From: Neostapfia colusana
Taxonomy: Eukaryota > Streptophyta > Magnoliopsida > Poales > Poaceae
Assembly (NCBI GenBank): GCA_030760725.1
Contig: JASWHV010000013.1
Coordinates: 36,242,699 to 36,306,698, forward strand
Reading direction: 5' to 3'
Length of the DNA: 64,000 bases
Below the pieces are notes generated by a model, which had not been told where the DNA came from, ran no database searches, and was given only the letters and a program-made list of their open reading frames with translations. A program made the translations under genes and the position numbers. How positions within the stretch are numbered: position 1 is the first letter of the stretch; each line of letters opens with the position of its first letter. Positions 21,701 through 33,225 of this stretch are shown here, piece by piece.

Positions 21701-22866
21701 ATTCGCCGGCGAGAGCTCACGCCGTGGCTTGAGTTTCAGATGGAAGCAGTTTGGGGTCCGTGCGCTCCTTTTGCCGTCCTTGTTCGGCCGTGGAAGTGGC
21801 TGTGGTGTGCTGCCCACGTGAGACCGATCGCCGTTCTTGAGCTAAGTCGCGGCGGTCGTCGTTGATCACGGGAACAGAAGCCGAAATCCGGTGGTTCAGG
21901 CGTCGGGAGAGTGGTGCTTGAGCTCAGGGTGCTGCCTAGCAGCTCGGGGGGACGAGGGCGTGGCTGTTTTCTCTGTTCTTCCGATCGAACGAGAGCTCGG
22001 AGAGAAGGAATGCCGTTGCCCGATGTTGCCCGCAAGGATAAGAAGGCAGCCGGGTCTTCGCTCGGCTGAGGCGGAGAGGGTCGCGTGGGGGCACGAGAAG
22101 GCCGCCCTGGCCGCCAGCGCGCGAAGGAGGAAGCAGCTGGTGGCGTCGGTTCCTCCTCGGTGGCACACCCGGCGGCTGCTCGGTGGAATTTCCCACCGAG
22201 GCTGTGAATTTGTGTGCAAGTCACCCCCTTTTAGCTCTATGACATGTGGGTCCCACCTTCAATTTTAACCTCTGAACTCAACTCAAATTCACTGTTGTAA
22301 ACAGTAGTTCCCACAAAGCCCCTGCTGATTTAAATTATCAACCTTTGAGCCATTTGAATTGGTTGGAATTCAAATTGGGTTTGGTTTGGATAAATTTCAG
22401 CACATGTTCAGTTTGAAATTCAAATAAAGCTTGAATTTGCCCCACTTAGCTCATGTCAAGATCAACTCCAAATGGAGTGAAAATTGGTGTGTGAGCTCAC
22501 AAAAATGTGCTGAGTAAGAATATGTCTCCCACTTTTGAATTCATGGGATAAAAACAGTTTGAATTTGAATGTAGTTTTAAACTGCCCTCTTTCTAGCTAT
22601 ACCCAAAATGACCTCAAAAGGTTTTGAATTTGGGTGAAACTTGGCATGGAAATTCCTAGCAATGTGTAGGAGTTTTTCACATGCCCAGCCCCTATATTAC
22701 ATGTGGGAAATACCACTTTTGCAATATGTGAGTTTGTTCTCTAATGAGCATGTTGATGGTGGTTACTTGCTCTTCAAATGTGTTCATCAACTTGCTTCAA
22801 ATGAGGTGTGTGTGTGTGTTTGGTGATGAACACTTCAAGCATGTGTCAAAAACTGAGGCCCTTACA
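18782..22866 (-). repeat. 5' LTR of element B (4085 bp)
   Basis: On the minus strand it begins TGTAAGGGCC at 22866 and ends GTCGTGTCA at 18782. It is collinear with the 3' LTR of A, including the GC-rich island (about 21000-22230), mini-exon pair, AATAAA at 18890-18885 and terminal hairpin (near 18823-18843). A GT microsatellite lies near 22807-22820. Confidence 0.92.
19012..20275 (-). other. LTR split mini-ORF of B: exon 20275-20195, GC-AG intron, exon 19100-19012
   Basis: Exon lengths are 81 and 89 nt, identical to A. Exon 1 lies between TGTAG and AAG|GCAAGC, and exon 2 follows TTTTGCAG. The frame is open across the junction and stops at TAG (19014-19012). It differs from A at single residues (LDF for LDC, YDQ for YHH, NHVEW for NPVEW) but keeps PEVLD, TPEEQL, YEEGTPEEE and EWES. 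A short unspliced ORF (20297-20085) covers exon 1 only. Confidence 0.55.
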
Positions 22867-24720
22867 TGAAAATATCTGGATTTTGCTCATTAATTCATTT
22901 AAGGAAAATTGTGTAGGAATTTCCACAGAAGTTCTGTTTATTGTAAAATTCCCAAATTTGGGCAGGACATTCTTACAAAAATCCTTGAACTCCTGTAAAA
23001 ATTTCAGGGGCATTCGACCTCATTTGATTGGCCAAATGTGGTGTCCATCTTTTATGTCTCTGAAAACCGGGAAAATAAACAGAGACATTTTCAGCATTTC
23101 TTATTAATTTCAAAAATTCATATCTCTCGGTTTGTAGCTCCAAAAATGGTGAAACAAATTTTGTTAGAACCTTGGAGACTTATCCGAATTAGATTCCACT
23201 TTTAGACATGTTAAAACTCCAGATTTGGGCTCAAAATTCAGAGAGACTTGTAGTTGTGGGAATTGTGGAGACCACAAGGTTCAATGAAATTTCTCCAAAT
23301 TTTGCGCAGATCATCCTTAGAGAGAGTGGAGACCACAAGGTTCAATGAAATTTCTCCAAATTTTGCCCAGACCATCCTTAGAGAGTCTAGTATCCAATGG
23401 AAAAATCCCAACGCCAATTAAGGAACCTAAATAGCAGTAGCTATGAATAGAAGTTTACTTCTTATAATTCCTTAGCACTTATGCATATATTTTGCTACAT
23501 TTCATATGGTGACCGAAGTTGAGGGTATGCCGGAGCTGTTGGACGTCCTCCCACCCGACGCTGACTTTCCATTTAACTCGCAACCAGGCAAGCCCCAGTT
23601 TGCATTTAATTAACTTTTACATAGTTTTTCATTTGTATCACTTATGTCTAGGTTGAAATGTTGGTATTAGAGTTAAGGTGTTTGAAACCCCACTTGCATG
23701 ACTTTAAATTGTATGAAGGGATGGGTAGTTCACTGACTCGACGAGTAGAGAATGCCATGCTAAGGTACTTAGGATCTCGGTAGAAGTCGAGTAGTTAGAA
23801 TCTACTCGCGAGGTAAGGTTTTATCACATGGTATGGAAAGAGTAGAAAATGGCTTAAGAATTGAGAAACTGAGACCCAGCAGGGGGGATAGGATGCAGTG
23901 ATCGGAGGTCTCACGTGCGTAGCCCTGTTGGTGTTGATTGAGGACCGAGTCGTGTGCGGGCCTGATGAACAAGTATGGAACAGTACAGGATGGCATACTG
24001 ACATAAGCAGGAAACCGATGTAATTGGTTAAACTGGGTGCCTAGGCTTACCCAACCATTTTATAGGAGTGGGTTGAGGGTAGGAAGGTGTAAATCTGTCG
24101 GTGGGCACAGTCACGCTCCATGCGGGAACCTCCTGCCCATTACGGATGGACCGGTTCGGCATTTGGGTTTCCTTTGAAAGGTTGTTGCATACAACAGAGT
24201 AGGAAGGTGTTGGCATCACACTTCTGAAAGTGGGTGTATGTGACGTGTTGTCCGGGTGTCTCCTGATTGCAGTCACCGTTCCTCGCGGTTATTTGAGTAC
24301 CCCTTGTTCACTGTTCTGTGACGTAGTAAGAAGTGAAAGAAGCCAGATAAATGATATTATGCTGTTATGAACTATTACTGTTTGGAAACCATATCTGCTG
24401 TAGATGTAGAGCTAATTAAGTTTATTTTCCACTTTGGGCATCATAACATCAGAGGAAAGCGTTTCTTGTTTGATTGTGGACTTCCGATGTGAGGGCTGCC
24501 TAAGGCTCATTAAACTGTTGCTATAAAACTGAAAGTAAGGATTAACATGTAGGCGTGTCTTTATTGCAAAGTCTTTTTCCTATATTACACATCCATGCAT
24601 GTAGAGTTCCATGACTAGGGTTGTCGGTTAAGCCTTCCTGAGCCATTGTGCTCACGGTTGCAATATTTGAGCTGTGTGCAGGTGAGAGTTATGAGGAGGG
24701 GTCCGAGGACGAGGCGATGC
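22867..24720 (+). repeat. C-family LTR fragment, plus strand
   Basis: This LTR-type sequence is related to the D LTR (22867 onward resembles about 34697 onward) and is cut on the left by element B and on the right by an inverted copy. It carries a 61-bp tandem duplication (23265-23386), a mini-exon-1 homologue ending CCAG|GCAAGC (23510-23587, VEGMPELLDVLP) and the start of mini-exon 2 at 24682 (GESYEEGSEDE). The acceptor before exon 1 reads GG in place of AG. The rest of exon 2 is lost at the junction near 24720. Confidence 0.7.
23265..23386 (+). repeat. Tandem duplication, 61-bp period, in C-LTR
   Basis: Two nearly identical units start with GTGGAGACCACAAGG at 23265 and 23326. They differ at a few bases (TTTGCGCAG and TTTGCCCAG). 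The inverted C-family copy has one unit near 29290-29345, so the duplication is local. Confidence 0.85.
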
Positions 24721-25485
24721 GTCTTTTACAAAACTTAATTATACAGCAAAAGTCTTATTAATAGCTAAACTCTCAGCCTAGCTATGCAAAAGTACAGCCG
24801 TCCAGCCTGGTGACGCTACACACTAGCAACATACCACCGGAGATCACAGCGGCATGCAAGGCTCCAGCTAGGCCGTGTACCACGACGGGGGCATCGCCTT
24901 GTACTCGGAACCTTCATCATAACTCTCACCTGCACACAGATCAAATATTGCAACCGTGAGCACGATGGCTCCGCAAGGCTTAACCGACACTCTAGTCATG
25001 GGACTCTACATGCAGGGATTAGTAAAATGGGATAAAGGTATTGCAATAAAGACATGCCTATATGTTAATCCTTACTTTCAGTTTCATAGCAGCAGTTTAA
25101 TGAGCCTTAGTAAGCCCTCACATCAGAAGTCCACAATCAAACAAGAAACGCTTTCCTCCGATGTGGTGATGCCCAAAGTGGGAGATAAACATAATTAGCT
25201 CTACAACTACAGCATACAGGGTGTCAAGACATTAATAATTCAATGCAGCATATTCATTTGGCTTCTTTCACTTCTTACTACGTCACAGCGCAATGAACAA
25301 GCGCTACTCAAATAACGGCGAGGGACTGTGATTGCAATCAGGAGACACCCGGATAATATGTCACATACACCCACTTTTAGAAGTGTGGTTCTTCACACCT
25401 TCCTACTCTGTTGTATGCAACAACCTTTCAAAGGCAACCCAAATGCCGAACCGGTCCATCCGTAACGGGCAGGAGGTCCCCGCAT
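24721..25485 (-). repeat. C-family LTR fragment, minus strand, 3' part
   Basis: Inverse orientation to the previous C-LTR, with the two meeting head-on near 24720. It holds a mini-exon-2 homologue at 24929-24868 (minus), beginning after GTGTGCAG: GESYDEGSEYKAMPP, with stop TAG 24870-24868. Its continuation lies beyond the K insertion at 28893. Confidence 0.7.
24868..24929 (-). other. LTR mini-exon 2, C-family copy
   Basis: The 62-nt segment follows a GTGTGCAG acceptor, with a branch-like CTCAC upstream. Its 20 codons including stop keep the same phase as in family A. It is shorter and more diverged: the acidic start is kept and the EWE motif is not. Confidence 0.4.
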
Positions 25486-25732
25486 TGTCACACCCGGTTT
25501 CTCCGAAGAACAACCGAGTGAATATTACATGTATGCCAGGATCATTTTCTCATACATGTGATGACAAATAGTGAAGCGTCATTTATTACAAGCCAGGTGT
25601 CGAATATAAATAAGTCTTACATAGCATGCGTCTCGATGGACGATAATAAGTTCATAATATGTAAACAAAACAGCAGCAGAATATAAATCTTGTGGGCTCC
25701 ATCACAGGCGTTGCCCGGGGGACTCCATGAAC

Positions 25733-26935
25733 CTAGAATCCTTCTTCGGGTCCCAAGTCTTGGTCATTGAACACCACATCATCCCCTTGACCTGAGCAGC
25801 AATTTAAACCAACAAATATGCAAGTTTGAGTACCGTTGGTACTCAGCAAGTGTGGGAAAGTTATGTCATGCATGGCTAGAGCAAGGAGAGATTGACTCAT
25901 GGTTAAAGCACTACGCAATTAATACCTATTACCTTAGCTTATTAAGCACCTACATTACTACATAGGTGAAACGGTCCCAATCTCCCAACCCATCATCAAA
26001 ATCAAAAAACCATAACATCATTTCCAATGTTAAGCTCCCCGCTTAACATCCACAACTTCCAAAGTCATCATCCTCTAATCATGAATAAGTCCAAGTTGCT
26101 CTTGACCGTGAGCACGGCTGTCATGACAGTTTTGACTCTGCAGAGTTTGCACCACTGTACCCACATGTAGTGATTTCATCCTCCGTTGTCGGATGGACTA
26201 AAAGAAACTCCATTATGCCAGTGGCCGCGAACCACATTCACACTTCCCAGGTGTGTAGCCAGGAGATCACTACGAAGCCTTTACAAAGGGATTCCCGACG
26301 AGCGTGGGCCCACTGAGGTTTCACCCCTAACAGCATACAAGAGGCTCCAACCCCGCTGCAGTGGCCCCCTCTTGAGCCTTGCGGTTCATATGGTAGTCCA
26401 GCTGACACCTATTCCCCGCACCATCCAACACACCCATACTACGCCGGGGATACACCTAATTAATTGGCCAAGCTGCCCCATCTCAGCATGTGGTTGGCAC
26501 GGTAAAGCCAGGTTACATGCTCCATGAACTGGTCCTTAGGATCCAAGCAAGTACTAAACACAAACCCAAGTCTCGTGCACCCAGCACCAACCAAATCATC
26601 CAACTTGCCTCGATCCCTACCTCTACATAACTCATAACATCTCATTCAAGAGTAAGGTAAATAAATTGATGATCTCATATCCCAATTATCCCATTCTAAG
26701 CATGACTAAGCATAAGCATAATAATAAATGACATGATAAAATAAATCCCAACCCAAGCTACAAGGAAACAAGGTAATGTAATTCTAGGGAAACTTCCTAG
26801 CATGTGTTTCATATTTCATTTGACAATGCAAATAATTCTATCTACACATCCTAGTATAGGATCAAAGTGGTCAAGGACACTTGCCTTCTTCCTGCTGCTC
26901 TGGGAATGGAAAGTCTTGGTCTTGGAAGGGGAGAA
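25733..26935 (-). other. LTR split mini-ORF of K: exon ~26935-26885, GC-AG intron, exon 25791-25733
   Basis: Exon 1 ends AAG|GCAAGT (26885). Its start is uncertain because the acceptor is not clear. Exon 2 follows TTGCTGCTCAG and runs 59 nt to TAG 25735-25733. The frame is open across the join: DFPFPEQQEE then GQGDDVVF, DLGPEEGF. A CTGAGTACC...GGTACTC tract upstream of the acceptor matches the H LTR. The peptide is acidic again but shares little direct identity with family A. Confidence 0.45.
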
Positions 26936-28462
26936 CTTACTCTGGGGCAGGTTCTACTCATGCCAATACACATAGCAAAAGAAAACAACAATACATAAAA
27001 CATAGTTCACACTTTCACTTCATACAACCCACACATACATACATATGATAGTCATTCACATTTCTAAGTGTTGTGGTTACTCTAGATGTGTTTATTTTTA
27101 GCCTACATGCACTTTTAAACATATGTATATGATTTCTAACTTTTGTATTCAGATTTCTGTTTGCACACTATATATGAATTTCCAATTTGAACAAATTCTT
27201 TATATTCAATTAATACACTACTTAGCTACCAAGTTTGCATGAAAGGTAATTTCCTACTCCAAATAGGTTTTCAGATCTTCTACCAAATCCTAAAATGAAG
27301 TTTTTGGATTTAGAGACTTCATTTATCATTTTCTAATTATGCATACCCATTTTCCTACATTTTTTAGATTTATTTTCTATGCCTAAAAGTGAGTTTTAAT
27401 ATTAAATAGTAGGGCATATCATCTAAACAGAATAGGTTCTGATCTAAAATATTAAATAATTTATTTTTGAACTTCTCCTCTGATGTGAACAAATTTAAAT
27501 TTATTTTACCAATTTTCAGAATTATTTCCTAACCCAAAATGTGTCCCTATAACTAATAAATGTGAACAGATTCATTTCAGCTTAAAATCTATTTTTAACT
27601 CATTCTAAAGTTTTCCAAGTGCTAGGAGAGTTTAAATTTGAATTTACAATGTGTTTGCCTCACCTTTTAAATTTAAATCCTAGTCACATATTCAAATTTC
27701 TGAATTTAATATCATATAGGATCAAAAAGGTAAATCCACCCTACTACAGGGTCTAATTTATTATCTCATAAATTTCCAGGGGTCTAACTACACATAACAG
27801 AGGGGTTTTCCTAATTTTTATTAAGTCCACGGGCTAAAACTGATTTTTAAATGAATTTGCACGAATTTATGAAGTTCCAGGGGCTAGATCAGAAGTTTCC
27901 GGGGCTAGCTCGTGTTTTCCGAGATCCCCAGGGGGTAGCGTGTAAGAATCCCGGCCTTTATAACGCGGGGCTGATGTGGACCGTCCGATTTAAAATAGAC
28001 GGCTCAGATTAGATCGCCGAACCGGTATACACGGGTTTTATTTCTATCGTGCGATTTAAAATAGACGGCCCTCAAGGGGCCACGTCGCCCTAGCCGGAGC
28101 CAGCCCGCGCGCGCGGCGGCGGGGGCGGCGATCTCGCCGGCGCAGCTTCGGTTCCTTGCCGCTATACGTTAAAACTTGCAGTTTTTCACACGGATCGACT
28201 GCGGAGAGGTAGGGGAGCTCACCTAGGGTTTCTCGGGCTTGGGGAGGTCGGAATTCGGCTCTGCGACGACGATAGTTGAAGCTGCTCCTCGGTGCTCGTC
28301 GGAACCAATGATAGGGCGCGAAACTTGTCGCTTCCTTCACGTGCAGGGCTCCCTGTGGGCGGTGGAGCACGATCAGCGCGTTAGATCAGAAAATCCGAGC
28401 AAGGATCAAAAGAAAACAGTGATCGAAGCTTCGGTTCTCACCGGAGAGAAGAACGGCCGATC

Positions 28463-28477
28463 GGGGGGGGGGGGGGG
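28463..28477 (+). repeat. Homopolymer of 15 G
   Basis: An uninterrupted G run within K. Length in such runs is often unreliable in assemblies. Confidence 0.9.
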
Positions 28478-28892
28478 ACAGGGCGATTGTCGGTGTTTAA
28501 ATAGGCGAGGCAGGGCAGCGGTCTGTTGAGATTGAGTTGGGGGTGTCCGGGACCGGAAATCGGTCTGGGGGCGCGGGTTTCCGGAGGTCAGTTGCGATCG
28601 GGCGCGAGAGAAGAGTCCGGGGCTGTTGGGGCGCGCCGGAGGTGAGGGATGACACGAGGGCCCCTCGTGTCAGTGAGAGGGTGAGAGGGGGCGCGCAGGT
28701 TTGGGCTGGCACGGGGATTGGGCCGGCTGGCGGGTTTCGGCCCACTGGCCGATTGGGGTTTTTTTTCTTTTTCTTTTTCTTTTCTGTTTTGATTTGAATT
28801 TGAATTCCAGTTTGAATTTGAATTTCTGCACCACATGCAATACATCCAAAAAATTTTAAATTCCCCTCTTTAGCATGTTTTGGGGTGTTACA

Positions 28893-30500
28893 CGCGTGGA
28901 GCGTGTCTGTGCCCACTGGCAGATTTACACCTTGCTACCCTCAACCCACTCCTATAAAACGGTTGGGTAAGCCTCGGCACCCAGGTTAACCAATTAAATC
29001 GGTTTCTTGGTGCCCATAGCCAGTATGCATCCGGTACTGTTCAAACTTGTCCAGCATGGCCGCACACGGCTCGGTCCTCAATCGACACCAACAGGGCTAC
29101 GCACATGAGACCTCCGCTCACTGCATCCTATCCCCCTGCTGGGTCTCAGTTTCACAATCTTAAGCCATTCTCTACCTCTTTCCATACCGTGTGAATAAAT
29201 ACCTATCTCGCGAGTGGATTCCAACCACTCGAATTCTACCGAGATCCTAAGAACATTAGCATGGCATTCTCTACTCGTCGATAATCTGAGCAAAATTTGG
29301 AGAAATTTCATTGAACCTTGTGGTCTCCAAAATTCCCACAAGTCCAAGGCTTCTCTGAATTGTGATCCCAAATCTGAAGTTTTTACATGGCTAACATGTG
29401 GAAGATCTAATTAGGGTAGGTCTCTATGGTTCTAGCAAAATTTGTTTCACCATTTTTGGAGCTACCTATAGGGAGAAATGAATTTTTGAAGTTGGACAGG
29501 AGTGCTGAAAAGTTTCTATTTAGAATTTGAATTTCCATTTAAAGGCTGAACTTTGGAAGACAATTTGGCCTAGCAAATGAACTCCAATGAAGCTCAAATT
29601 TTTACTGGGCTCAGGAACTAGGAAAACGATTAGCTGCCCAAATTTAGAAATGTTTCATAAAGAATTGCTCTTGGAATAAATCTCTAAAGGATTTACTAAA
29701 AACAATTCTACAGAAATTCCTGGGCATTTTCATAGAAATAACTTTGATGCTCTGCAAAGTACTTCTTATGAGGAATCCAACAAAATTTTTTTCACCCTTT
29801 TTTGAGTTTTCTACACAAAGTTATGGGTTTTTCAAGTTTGAACCACTTTCTGTTTGAATTTTACCCAGAGCACTCAAATGTGGGGCTCCCTCGTCAATTC
29901 TTTCTTCAGCCTCGAGTCAGAGACCCCGTGCACACACAGCTCCTGATCATGGTGCGCCTCATTCTCGCTCGTTTCTCAACCATGTTTTCTCCGATTTCGC
30001 CCTACACGCCGTTGGAACGTGGAGCAGCTGCCGGGCAAGGTCTCACCCGTTGAAAATAGTGGGAAACGGGTCGGCACCGATGGCGGCACTCGGTGGCGCT
30101 ACATCAACGCGTTCTGGCGTGTCCCAAGCATATTTTGACTGCACAAGCTGCCGTACAGCATCCCTAGAGCTCGTGGAACATGGAACGCATGCCAATCCTT
30201 GCAGCAAACAGCGGGAAAAAGGGGTTCACTCGAGGACCGACCCGTTTTTGCCGCCGCCGGCGAATTCTTGTTGCCCGGGGCTTGTGATGGCCGGATTGAT
30301 GCGTGCTTTGGTATAGAAGGTTGCTAGGGTTGCTATTTGCTGTGGCTTTATCCGAAGGAAAGATGATCAAGCCGGTTGAACGAATTTCCTGATTAGAGGG
30401 GCGCCGGTTCATCATGTACACCGGTGCAAAATTTCAAAATTCGACGAGCCGGCTGTGGGAACGAGCAAGGGGACTACGAGAGCATGATCTACACACCTTG
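28893..30500 (-). repeat. C-family LTR fragment, minus strand, 5' part
   Basis: Continues the C-LTR of 24721-25485 across K. Compared with the plus-strand copy it jumps near 29282 from the CTCGACGAGTAG region to the region before mini-exon 1, so exon 1 and about 370 bases are missing. The right end (about 29950-30500) is GC-rich LTR sequence with no recognised gene. The exact border with the next LTR piece is uncertain. Confidence 0.6.
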
Positions 30501-30504
30501 GTGC

Positions 30505-31010
30505 CTTAATGTGAGGTTCTCCATAACTTGCTGTTAGAACTTGAAAGTAAGGTTCAACTACTTAGGTGAGTCCTTTGCAACTTACTTTCCCATTTACACT
30601 GTAATCCATCATGTAGAAGTTCCATCTATAGGAAAGACGGGTCAGACTTGCTGAGCCATCGTGCTCACTGCTTGTGTTTGAAGCTTTTGCAGGGTGTTAT
30701 GAGGAAGAGACTCCCGAGGAGGAGATGGAACCCCAAGAGGGAAACCTCGTTGAGTGGGATTCATGCACGCCGCCATGTTAGTGTGCGTGTGTGCTAGCGG
30801 GGACACCTTCACGGGCTGAACGTGAACTCGGTGCGTAGTCTACGCCCATGAGTGTAGACTGAACATATTTTGTTTTAAAAATGTTCATAAACTGGTTTAA
30901 GTAATAAAACTTTGCTTCCACTTTGTATCTTTTATGTGCGTTATCCGGTGCTGTGCAACGCAGCACCCCTCAGCGTGATCCTGGCTCGACAAGGCCGTGA
31001 GGCCGCATCA
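30505..31010 (+). repeat. J, 3' end of a family-A LTR
   Basis: Matches the last ~500 bases of the A LTR (from about 11450 to 11946), with exon 2, AATAAA near 30904-30909 and an intact terminal hairpin near 30951-30971. It ends GCATCA where A ends GTGTCA. The left side is lost. It abuts the pol of H, which suggests an LTR once inserted in H. Confidence 0.75.
30693..30781 (+). other. LTR mini-exon 2 in fragment J
   Basis: 89 nt after CTTTTGCAG, stop TAG 30779-30781. The peptide differs from A at several residues (YEEETPEEE, NLVEWDS), and some codon changes are silent (GTC to GTT). Length and frame are unchanged although the copy is diverged. Confidence 0.5.
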
Positions 31011-32978
31011 TCCTGTTTTGGTATTGCCGGACGTTTTCAAGAGTTTTGATATATATTGTGACGCATCAAGACAAGGGCTTGGATGTGTGCTCATGCAAGG
31101 AGGACAAGTGGTAGCATATGCATCAAGGCAATTAAAGAAACATGAGCTGAATTACCCCACACATGACCTGGAACTTGCAGCCATGGTACATGCCTTGAAG
31201 ATTTGGAGGCATTATATCCTTGGTCACCGATGTGAGATCTATATGGATCACAAAAGCGTCAAGTATATATTCACACAAACGGATCTGAATTTGAGGCAAC
31301 GTCGATTGTTGGAACTCATAAAGGATTATGATGTCGGTATGAACTATCACCCCGGAAAGGCCAATGTAGTAGCTGATGCGTTGAGGTTAAAGGGAGCATG
31401 TCATAAACTCACGGTTCGGGAGCTGCCACCTGAGCTGCATAAGGAGTTCGAAAGGCTACATCTCGGGTTCTTGAACGAGATGGAGGTGATCGAACTGAAC
31501 TCAATGCTGGAAGAAGAAATACGAGATGGCCAAGCAACAGATGAAAAAATAAAGGAAATCAAGGAAATAATTCGACAAGGCATAGAGAAGGATTTCAAGG
31601 AAGACGAGAAAGGCACGCTTTGGTTAGGGAAAAGGATTTGTGTGCCTAACGTGAAGCACATCCGTGACACGATACTAAAGGAGGCACATGACTCACTTTA
31701 TTTCATACACCCCGGCTGTAGAAAGATGTATAAGGACCTGAAAACATGCTATTGGTGGGATGGTATGAAAAGGGACATTGCTAAATATGTTGCCCTATGC
31801 GACATGTGCCAACGAGTGAAGGCCAAACATCAAAGACGCGCTGGATTCTTGCAGCCATTAAAAGTACCCGAGTGGAAGTGGGAAGACATAAGCATGGATT
31901 TCATAGTCGGATTGCCGCGTACTCAGTCCGGCTACGACTCCGTTTGGGTTATCGTGGACCGATTGATGAAAACAGCCTACTTCCTTCCTGTGAGAACCAT
32001 GTACACCATCGCACAACTAGCCGGGATGTATATGGAGCAAATCGTGTGTCGTCATGGAGTTCCGAAGAGGATAGTATCAGATCGAGATTCTCAATTTACC
32101 TCTAGGTTCTGGAAGAAGCTGCATGAAGCCATGGGTACACGATTGAATTTCAGCTTTGCATATCACCCGCAAACCTATGGTCAAACTGGGAGGACAAGTC
32201 AATTTTTGGAAGACATGTTGAGAGCTTGCGTCTTAAAACATGGGCGTAGTTGGCATAAGAGCTTGCCGTATGCTGAATTCTCGTACAACAATAGTTACCA
32301 AGCCAGCTTGAAGATGTCACCTTTTGAAGCATTGTATGGTAGACGGTGTAGAACACCGCTGTTCGGAAATGAGACCGGATAAAGCCGAGAATTCAGACCC
32401 GAAGTGCTGTAAGACGCAGAAAAGCCAGTCCAAATGATACGTGAAAACTTGAAGGCCGCTCAGTCACGACAAAAGGGTTAAGCGGGCAATATGCGAAGAA
32501 GATTGACCTTCGAAGTGGGAGACTTTGTGTATCTTAAGGTGTCGCCTATCTGAGGCCAACGACGATTCAACGTCAAAGGCAAATTAGCACCTCGCTACAT
32601 CGGGCCATTCAAGATTTTGGGCAAGCGAGGAGAAGTAGCCTATCAACTAGAGATGCCAACGCACCTCTCCGACGTGCACGACGTGTTTCACGTATCTGAG
32701 CTCATGAAATGTCTAAGAGTACCGGAAGAACAAGTACCGATGGATGAGCTAGAGCTTCAAGAGGACCTGACCTACGCAGAACATCCCATCAAAATCTTGG
32801 ACGTAAAAGAAAGGGTCACGAGGAATAAAGTGATCCGTTGGTGCAAGGTACTATGGAGCCATCACACGGAAGCCGAAACTACATGGGAACGTGAGGAAGA
32901 TCTCAAGGCAGAATTCCCTCATCTTTTCTCCGCTCTATCGAATCTCGAGGGCGAGATTTATTTTAAGGGGGGTAGGTT
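31011..32978 (+). pseudogene. RNase H, integrase and chromodomain-like tail of H, 5' truncated
   Basis: A gypsy pol distinct from A starts at the RT-RNase H boundary (FDIYCDASRQGLGCVLMQ). RNase H continues through HELNYPTHDLELAAM, KYIFTQTDLNLRQRR and YHPGKANVVADAL. Integrase follows with HPGCRKMYKDL, CDMCQRVKAKH, MDFIVGLPR and VIVDRLMKTAYF. In the catalytic motif TDGQTER, the Asp is Tyr (codon 32176-32178) and the catalytic Glu is Gly (GGG 32188-32190), so the enzyme would be inactive. The frame stops at 32382. The tail resumes at about 32617 (PTHLSDVHDVFHVSEL, then YAEHPIKILD and ETTWEREEDL near 32876-32905). The rest of this element to the left is missing. Confidence 0.85.
32941..32978 (+). 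promoter_or_regulatory. Hairpin and polypurine tract of H
   Basis: AATCTCG-AGGG-CGAGATT (32941-32958) forms a 7-bp stem with a 4-base loop. TTTTAAGGGGGGTAGG follows and the LTR starts at 32979. Confidence 0.65.
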
Positions 32979-33225
32979 TGTTACACCCTCGATTTCACTA
33001 CAATGCATTTCATACATTTTTCATGTATAGAAGCATTTAAAAAGAAGAAGAAATTAAGAAAGGAATATAGAAGCTACTAAAATGATAAAAGGAACTAGAA
33101 ATGGAAAATAATGAAAATAAAATAGCCAAATTGAGCCACCCCAATTTTCCCCAAAATTCCCCAAGTGGCAATTTCCCCCACATTTGGGGGGGGGGGGGAA
33201 TTCCCCCAAATTGGCCGCAGCCCGA
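32979..33225 (+). repeat. Start of the H 3' LTR, cut by D
   Basis: TGTTACACCC directly after the polypurine tract marks the LTR start. 247 bases are present, including a run of 13 G (33186-33198), before D begins. The likely continuation is at 59342. Confidence 0.65.

Larger units (their letters stand above)
11947..22866 (-). mobile_element. Element B, family-A retrotransposon on the minus strand, 3' end cut off by A
   Basis: B has its own LTR (18782-22866), primer site, leader, ORF0, gag-pol and most of integrase, all homologous to A. It stops abruptly at 11947 inside the integrase tail, where the 3' LTR of A begins. The break corresponds to position ~7457 of A. The simplest reading is that A inserted here and the rest of B lies left of the window. 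B keeps some parts that A has lost (gag ATG, zinc knuckle) and carries stops of its own. Confidence 0.88.
25486..28892 (-). mobile_element. K, solo LTR (3407 bp), minus strand, with near-perfect TSD
   Basis: On the minus strand it begins TGTAACACCCC at 28892 and ends GGGTGTGACA at 25486. It is flanked by CGCAT (25481-25485) and CGCGT (28893-28897), a 5-bp duplication with one change. Joining the flanks restores a continuous C-LTR. Inside are no coding domains, a GC-rich part (about 27950-28740), a run of 15 G (28463-28477) and a mini-exon pair. The middle part resembles the H LTR (59342-61639). A solo LTR is what remains after recombination between the two LTRs of one element. Confidence 0.8.

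Noticed and set aside
22805..22822. GT microsatellite as a functional element
   Set aside because: A short simple repeat at the place where the A and F LTRs also have short GT or AC tracts. Nothing supports a function.
28463..28477. G15 run (and G13 at 33186-33198) as a quadruplex regulatory site
   Set aside because: A pure homopolymer is as likely to be slippage or an assembly artefact. There is no supporting context.
30997..31011. The apparent Met start of the H pol ORF
   Set aside because: The first codons lie in the end of LTR fragment J. The reading is truncated by that LTR and not a true start.
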